From Flavobacterium frigoris PS1 (GTDB lineage: Bacteria; Bacteroidota; Bacteroidia; Flavobacteriales; Flavobacteriaceae): a stretch of DNA of 64,000 nucleotides. The translations under genes and the position numbers were made by a program. How positions within the stretch are numbered: position 1 is the first letter of the stretch; each line of letters opens with the position of its first letter. The stretch lies in assembly GCF_000252125.1 (NCBI RefSeq), contig NZ_AHKF01000014.1, positions 1 to 64,000 of the forward strand. Direction: 5' to 3'. Below the pieces are notes generated by a model. That model saw nothing but the letters and a program-made list of their open reading frames with translations, was not told the DNA's origin and did no database searches. Below, piece after piece: positions 61,108 through 64,000 of the stretch.

Positions 61108-62629
61108 TTATTGTAATTTTTGTTTCGTCATTAATAGTAAGAGCTATAATTCCGGCTAGAATCATTGATGCTCCACCAATCAAAAGTGCATAGATGGGTT
61201 CGTTGTCAAAAAATTTAGAAACTAAAAATCCTAAAATGGATGCAGCAACTAATTGCGGGATTACTATAAAGAAGTTGAAAACTCCCATGTAATATCCCAT
61301 TTTGTTAGATGGCAGTGAGCCAGATAACATGGCGTAGGGTATTGATAAAATACTCGCCCAAGCAATTCCAACACCAATCATGGGAAGCCATTCCATAGTG
61401 AATACCGTGGGTTCAGTAATAAAATAAACAGATATAAGTCCAAGTCCTCCGCAGACAAGTGCGACAAAATGAGTGAATTTTCGACTCGTATATTTTGCTA
61501 ATAATGGCAATAGAAAAGAAGCGATTGCAGCAATTAAATTATAATTAGCAAACATTTCGCCTACTTGATTCGCACCAGTATTGTAAGCTTCGGATGTAGT
61601 GTCTGTAGTTCCATAAATATGTTGCGTTACGGCGAGAGTGGTATAAATCCACATGGAAAAAAGCGCAAACCAAGAAAAGAATTGTACCCAAGCCAATTGT
61701 TTCATGATTTTTGGCATAAACTGAAAATCATTCATAATGGTTACGAAGCCATTTTCGGTATTATTTGCTTTTTGCATTAATCCGGAAACCAGCATTGCTA
61801 ATCCGCCCAATCCAATTAATCCAATTGATAGGACGTATAAGTCTTTCTTTAGATCAAAATTATAGATGACAAACGAAAATAGCGCGCTTATAATTAGAAA
61901 AAGTATTCCCTTACTTAAATGCGATTTTCCGTTTGAGACAAACCAATCTGAAGAATGTTCTTCTTTGATAAAAGTAGTTTCCTTGTGCTTTTCAAAAGCA
62001 GCTAATTCTTCTGGCGAATATTCTTTAGAAGTTATAACGGTCCAAAGCACAGTTATGATAAATACAATTCCACCAAAATAAAAGGAGTATTTCACTGAAT
62101 CAGGAATTATTCCAAGCGGGGCTGTATTATCAACACCTAAATGAGTAAAAATCAAAGGCAGTTTTGATGCGAAGTAAGCACCAATACCAATGAAAAAACT
62201 TTGCATAGCGAACCCCATTGTACGTTGCTTTTCTGGAAGATTGTCTCCAACAAAAGCACGAAATGGTTCCATAGAAACATTGATGGAAGCATCCATAATC
62301 CATAACATTCCTGCTGCAAACCATAGTGCAGGTGAATTAGGCATTATAAATAAGGCAGCCGAAGCTAAGATTGCTCCTGCTAAAAAATAGGGTTTTCTAC
62401 GGCCTAATTTTGTCCAGGTTCTATCTGAAAAATAGCCAATAATTGGTTGGATAATTAAGCCAGTCATAGGAGCAGCAACCCATAAAATAGGGATGTCGTC
62501 AATGTTAGCGCCTAAAGTTTGAAATATTCTGCTGACATTCGAATTTTGCAAGGCAAAACCCATTTGAATTCCCAGAAATCCGAAACTCATGTTCCAAATT
62601 TGCCAGAAACTTAATTTACGCTTTTCCAT
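61100..62629 (-). CDS. MFS sugar transporter (maltose/sucrose-type)
   Basis: The 509-residue transporter has about twelve helices and the loop motif GYFSDRTWTKLGRRKPYFLAG of the SLC45/GPH-like sucrose or maltose group, with the early segment GLIIQPIIGYFSDR. It is expected to bring maltose or short maltodextrins across the inner membrane for the GH65 enzyme. Its gene heads the minus-strand operon with pgmB and GH65. Confidence 0.9.
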   Translation of the reverse strand: MEKRKLSFWQIWNMSFGFLGIQMGFALQNSNVSRIFQTLGANIDDIPILWVAAPMTGLIIQPIIGYFSDRTWTKLGRRKPYFLAGAILASAALFIMPNSPALWFAAGMLWIMDASINVSMEPFRAFVGDNLPEKQRTMGFAMQSFFIGIGAYFASKLPLIFTHLGVDNTAPLGIIPDSVKYSFYFGGIVFIITVLWTVITSKEYSPEELAAFEKHKETTFIKEEHSSDWFVSNGKSHLSKGILFLIISALFSFVIYNFDLKKDLYVLSIGLIGLGGLAMLVSGLMQKANNTENGFVTIMNDFQFMPKIMKQLAWVQFFSWFALFSMWIYTTLAVTQHIYGTTDTTSEAYNTGANQVGEMFANYNLIAAIASFLLPLLAKYTSRKFTHFVALVCGGLGLISVYFITEPTVFTMEWLPMIGVGIAWASILSIPYAMLSGSLPSNKMGYYMGVFNFFIVIPQLVAASILGFLVSKFFDNEPIYALLIGGASMILAGIIALTINDETKITINE

Positions 62630-62653
62630 TATCGTAATTTAAATAATTAATAC

Positions 62654-62672
62654 GATAAGCGCGATGCTTATC
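62654..62672. promoter_or_regulatory. Inverted repeat upstream of maltose operon, candidate operator
   Basis: GATAAGC-GCGAT-GCTTATC lies 25 bases upstream of the transporter start. A second 7-2-7 inverted repeat (ACTACAA-GG-TTGTAGT) is at 62780-62795. Either could be a binding site for the adjacent LacI-type regulator; this is not proven. Confidence 0.4.
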
Positions 62673-62904
62673 AAAACCTACTTATTTTTCGAAGTAAAAG
62701 TAAAAGCTTTGATAGGGTAAATATAAAAATTTATTTCACAGTTTTTATTTTTGGAAACAAAAAACAGGAAACATTTTTCACTACAAGGTTGTAGTAATGA
62801 ATTAAGTAGGAAAAAAAGTTAGAAGTCGGCAATTTGAACTGCGAAATGTGCTGCGGTTCATAACGTATTCTCCCTTTTTTAACTCTTGCTTCGTTATTCA
62901 AACC

Positions 62905-63930
62905 TTAATAGGTAGATTCTCTTTCTATCAAATGCGTTTCAATTACTTCTGTTGTATAATTTTCTTCCTCTTCTTCCTCGTGTTCTGCTTCCAATCGATC
63001 AATTAGCATTTTTGCGGCTTTATTGCCCATTTTTTTACCGCTTTGACTCACAGTGGTAATAGTAGGAGTGGAATATTTTGAAATGATTCCATCTGTAAAA
63101 GCAATAACAGCTAAGTCTTTAGGGACATTAAGTCCTATTTTGTGGGCAGTTTTAATTATGATTACTGCAAAAAGTTCGTTAACTGCAAAAACGGCGTCAA
63201 TAGCCTTGTCTTCCAGTAATTTTCCAATTATTATTTCGCAGGTGTCAACATCTTCAATTTTAATGATAAGATTTTCGTTAAAAGGGATGTCGTTATCTAA
63301 TAATGCTTTGACATAGCCATCCGTACGTAGTTTGCCTACGCTTACGTAGTCAACCGTGGTGACAAGGGCAATTTTCTTTCGTCCTTTATCTATTAGGCTT
63401 TGTACCGCTTCATAGGCGGCTTGTTTGTCGTCAATAATCACTTTGTCACAAAGGATTTCGTTAGTTACCCTGTCAAACATAACGACAGGCATTCCTTGGT
63501 CTATTACTTCTGTTATATGATGAAAGTCTCCTTTGAACTGTGTCTCTTTTGATAGTGACATGATGAATCCGTCAATGCTTCCGTTGGCTAGCATCTCCAT
63601 GTTAAGAACCTCTTTGTCAAACGAATCGTCTGATAAGCAAATGATAACGCTATATCCATTTTCGTTCGCAACCTGTTCGATACCATTGATGACCGTGGAG
63701 AAAAAATGATGAACAATTTCTGGGATAATGATGCCTATTGTTTTTGTTTTTCTGTTCTTTAAACTAAGGGCAATATTGTTGGGTTTATAATTGTAGAATT
63801 TGGCAAATGCCTGAACTTTTAGTCTAGTTTCCTCTCCGATTTCTGAACTATTTCGAAGAGATTTTGATACTGTTGAAATGGAAACATCTAATTCTTTTGC
63901 GATTTGTTTAAGCGTTACTTTCCTTTTCAT
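62905..63930 (-). CDS. LacI family transcriptional regulator
   Basis: The 341-residue protein has an N-terminal helix-turn-helix VTLKQIAKELDVSISTVSKSLRNSSEIGEETRLKV and hinge, then a periplasmic-binding-protein-like sensor domain (KTIGIIIPEIVHHFFSTVINGIEQVA ... VIAFTDGIISKYSTPTITTVSQ). It lies upstream of the maltose operon on the same strand and probably senses maltodextrins to control the locus; a Sus-type transport gene set would be expected beyond the right edge. Confidence 0.93.
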   Translation of the reverse strand: MKRKVTLKQIAKELDVSISTVSKSLRNSSEIGEETRLKVQAFAKFYNYKPNNIALSLKNRKTKTIGIIIPEIVHHFFSTVINGIEQVANENGYSVIICLSDDSFDKEVLNMEMLANGSIDGFIMSLSKETQFKGDFHHITEVIDQGMPVVMFDRVTNEILCDKVIIDDKQAAYEAVQSLIDKGRKKIALVTTVDYVSVGKLRTDGYVKALLDNDIPFNENLIIKIEDVDTCEIIIGKLLEDKAIDAVFAVNELFAVIIIKTAHKIGLNVPKDLAVIAFTDGIISKYSTPTITTVSQSGKKMGNKAAKMLIDRLEAEHEEEEEENYTTEVIETHLIERESTY

Positions 63931-64000
63931 AATTGTAATATTGATAATAATTGTTTTCGTAATAAAGATAGAATTTGTTTTTATTTATGGCAATTTATGC

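Noticed and set aside
1..64000. CRISPR arrays
   Set aside because: The repeated units found (TGTA, heptamers, 11-bp and 12-bp words) are tandem or too short and have no regular spacers; no cas gene is present.
1..64000. Ribosomal RNA genes or further tRNAs
   Set aside because: Only one cloverleaf-compatible sequence was found; the copy at 33849-33880 is a 32-base tRNA fragment.

Overview
The window is an AT-rich chromosomal segment of a member of the Bacteroidota, most likely the family Flavobacteriaceae and Flavobacterium-like. The evidence is the gene content (DUF4407, DUF885 and M56-TonB proteins, a mevalonate pathway, Sus-type maltodextrin genes, a Bacteroidota-type tyrosine integrase), Bacteroidota promoter boxes (TTG ... 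TAnnTTTG) ahead of several genes and a tRNA, and TTG start codons in places. No species is assigned.

Layout. 1-8.8 kb: a TGTA microsatellite, then housekeeping and unknown genes (DUF819, DUF456, a lipoprotein, a GT2/flippase pair, ruvC, hemW, a cyclase, an MmcQ/YjbR protein). 8.95-15.8 kb: a tightly packed seven-gene signalling operon (CheY-like receiver, H-NOX, HNOBA-PAS kinase, FIST protein, second kinase, HPt, LytTR regulator), followed by a receiver fused to a GT2-like domain. This reads as a nitric-oxide or gas-sensing phosphorelay with two candidate haem sensors. 17.4-26.8 kb: a PH-SHOCT protein, DUF4407, pckA, DUF423, a saccharopine dehydrogenase family protein, a BlaI/M56-TonB pair with a visible BlaI-type operator, and an M20 peptidase.

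26.87-33.88 kb: tRNA-Leu(UAG) followed by a 6.9-kb integrative element bounded by a 32-bp direct repeat of the tRNA 3' end. It carries a tyrosine integrase, an RteC-like regulator, a helix-turn-helix protein, a possible rolling-circle Rep, several unknown small genes and a three-gene membrane operon. It also has tandem 11-bp repeats near both ends (probable integrase arm sites), a terminator that replaces the one the tRNA lost, and a repeated 12-bp motif upstream of int and rep.

33.9-54.3 kb: a chrA remnant and an intact chrA, a PAS/histidine-kinase fragment, a cytochrome c lipoprotein, convergent GH30 and GH3 glycosidases, a DUF885 peptidase, an RluB-type pseudouridine synthase, a UbiA/mevalonate kinase/diphosphomevalonate decarboxylase set, TspO, a flavoprotein, a glycerophosphodiesterase and an M16 peptidase. 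54.3-64 kb: a maltodextrin locus, all on the minus strand: LacI regulator, MFS transporter, beta-phosphoglucomutase, GH65 phosphorylase and two GH13 amylases. The expected reading is starch breakdown at the cell surface or in the periplasm, import, phosphorolysis of maltose and conversion of beta-glucose-1-phosphate to glucose-6-phosphate. No SusC/SusD gene lies inside the window.

Repeated DNA is a second theme: heptamer (A/G)AACTTT arrays lie inside one gene and in intergenic promoter space, and a family of hairpin elements has conserved arms but variable palindromic cores.
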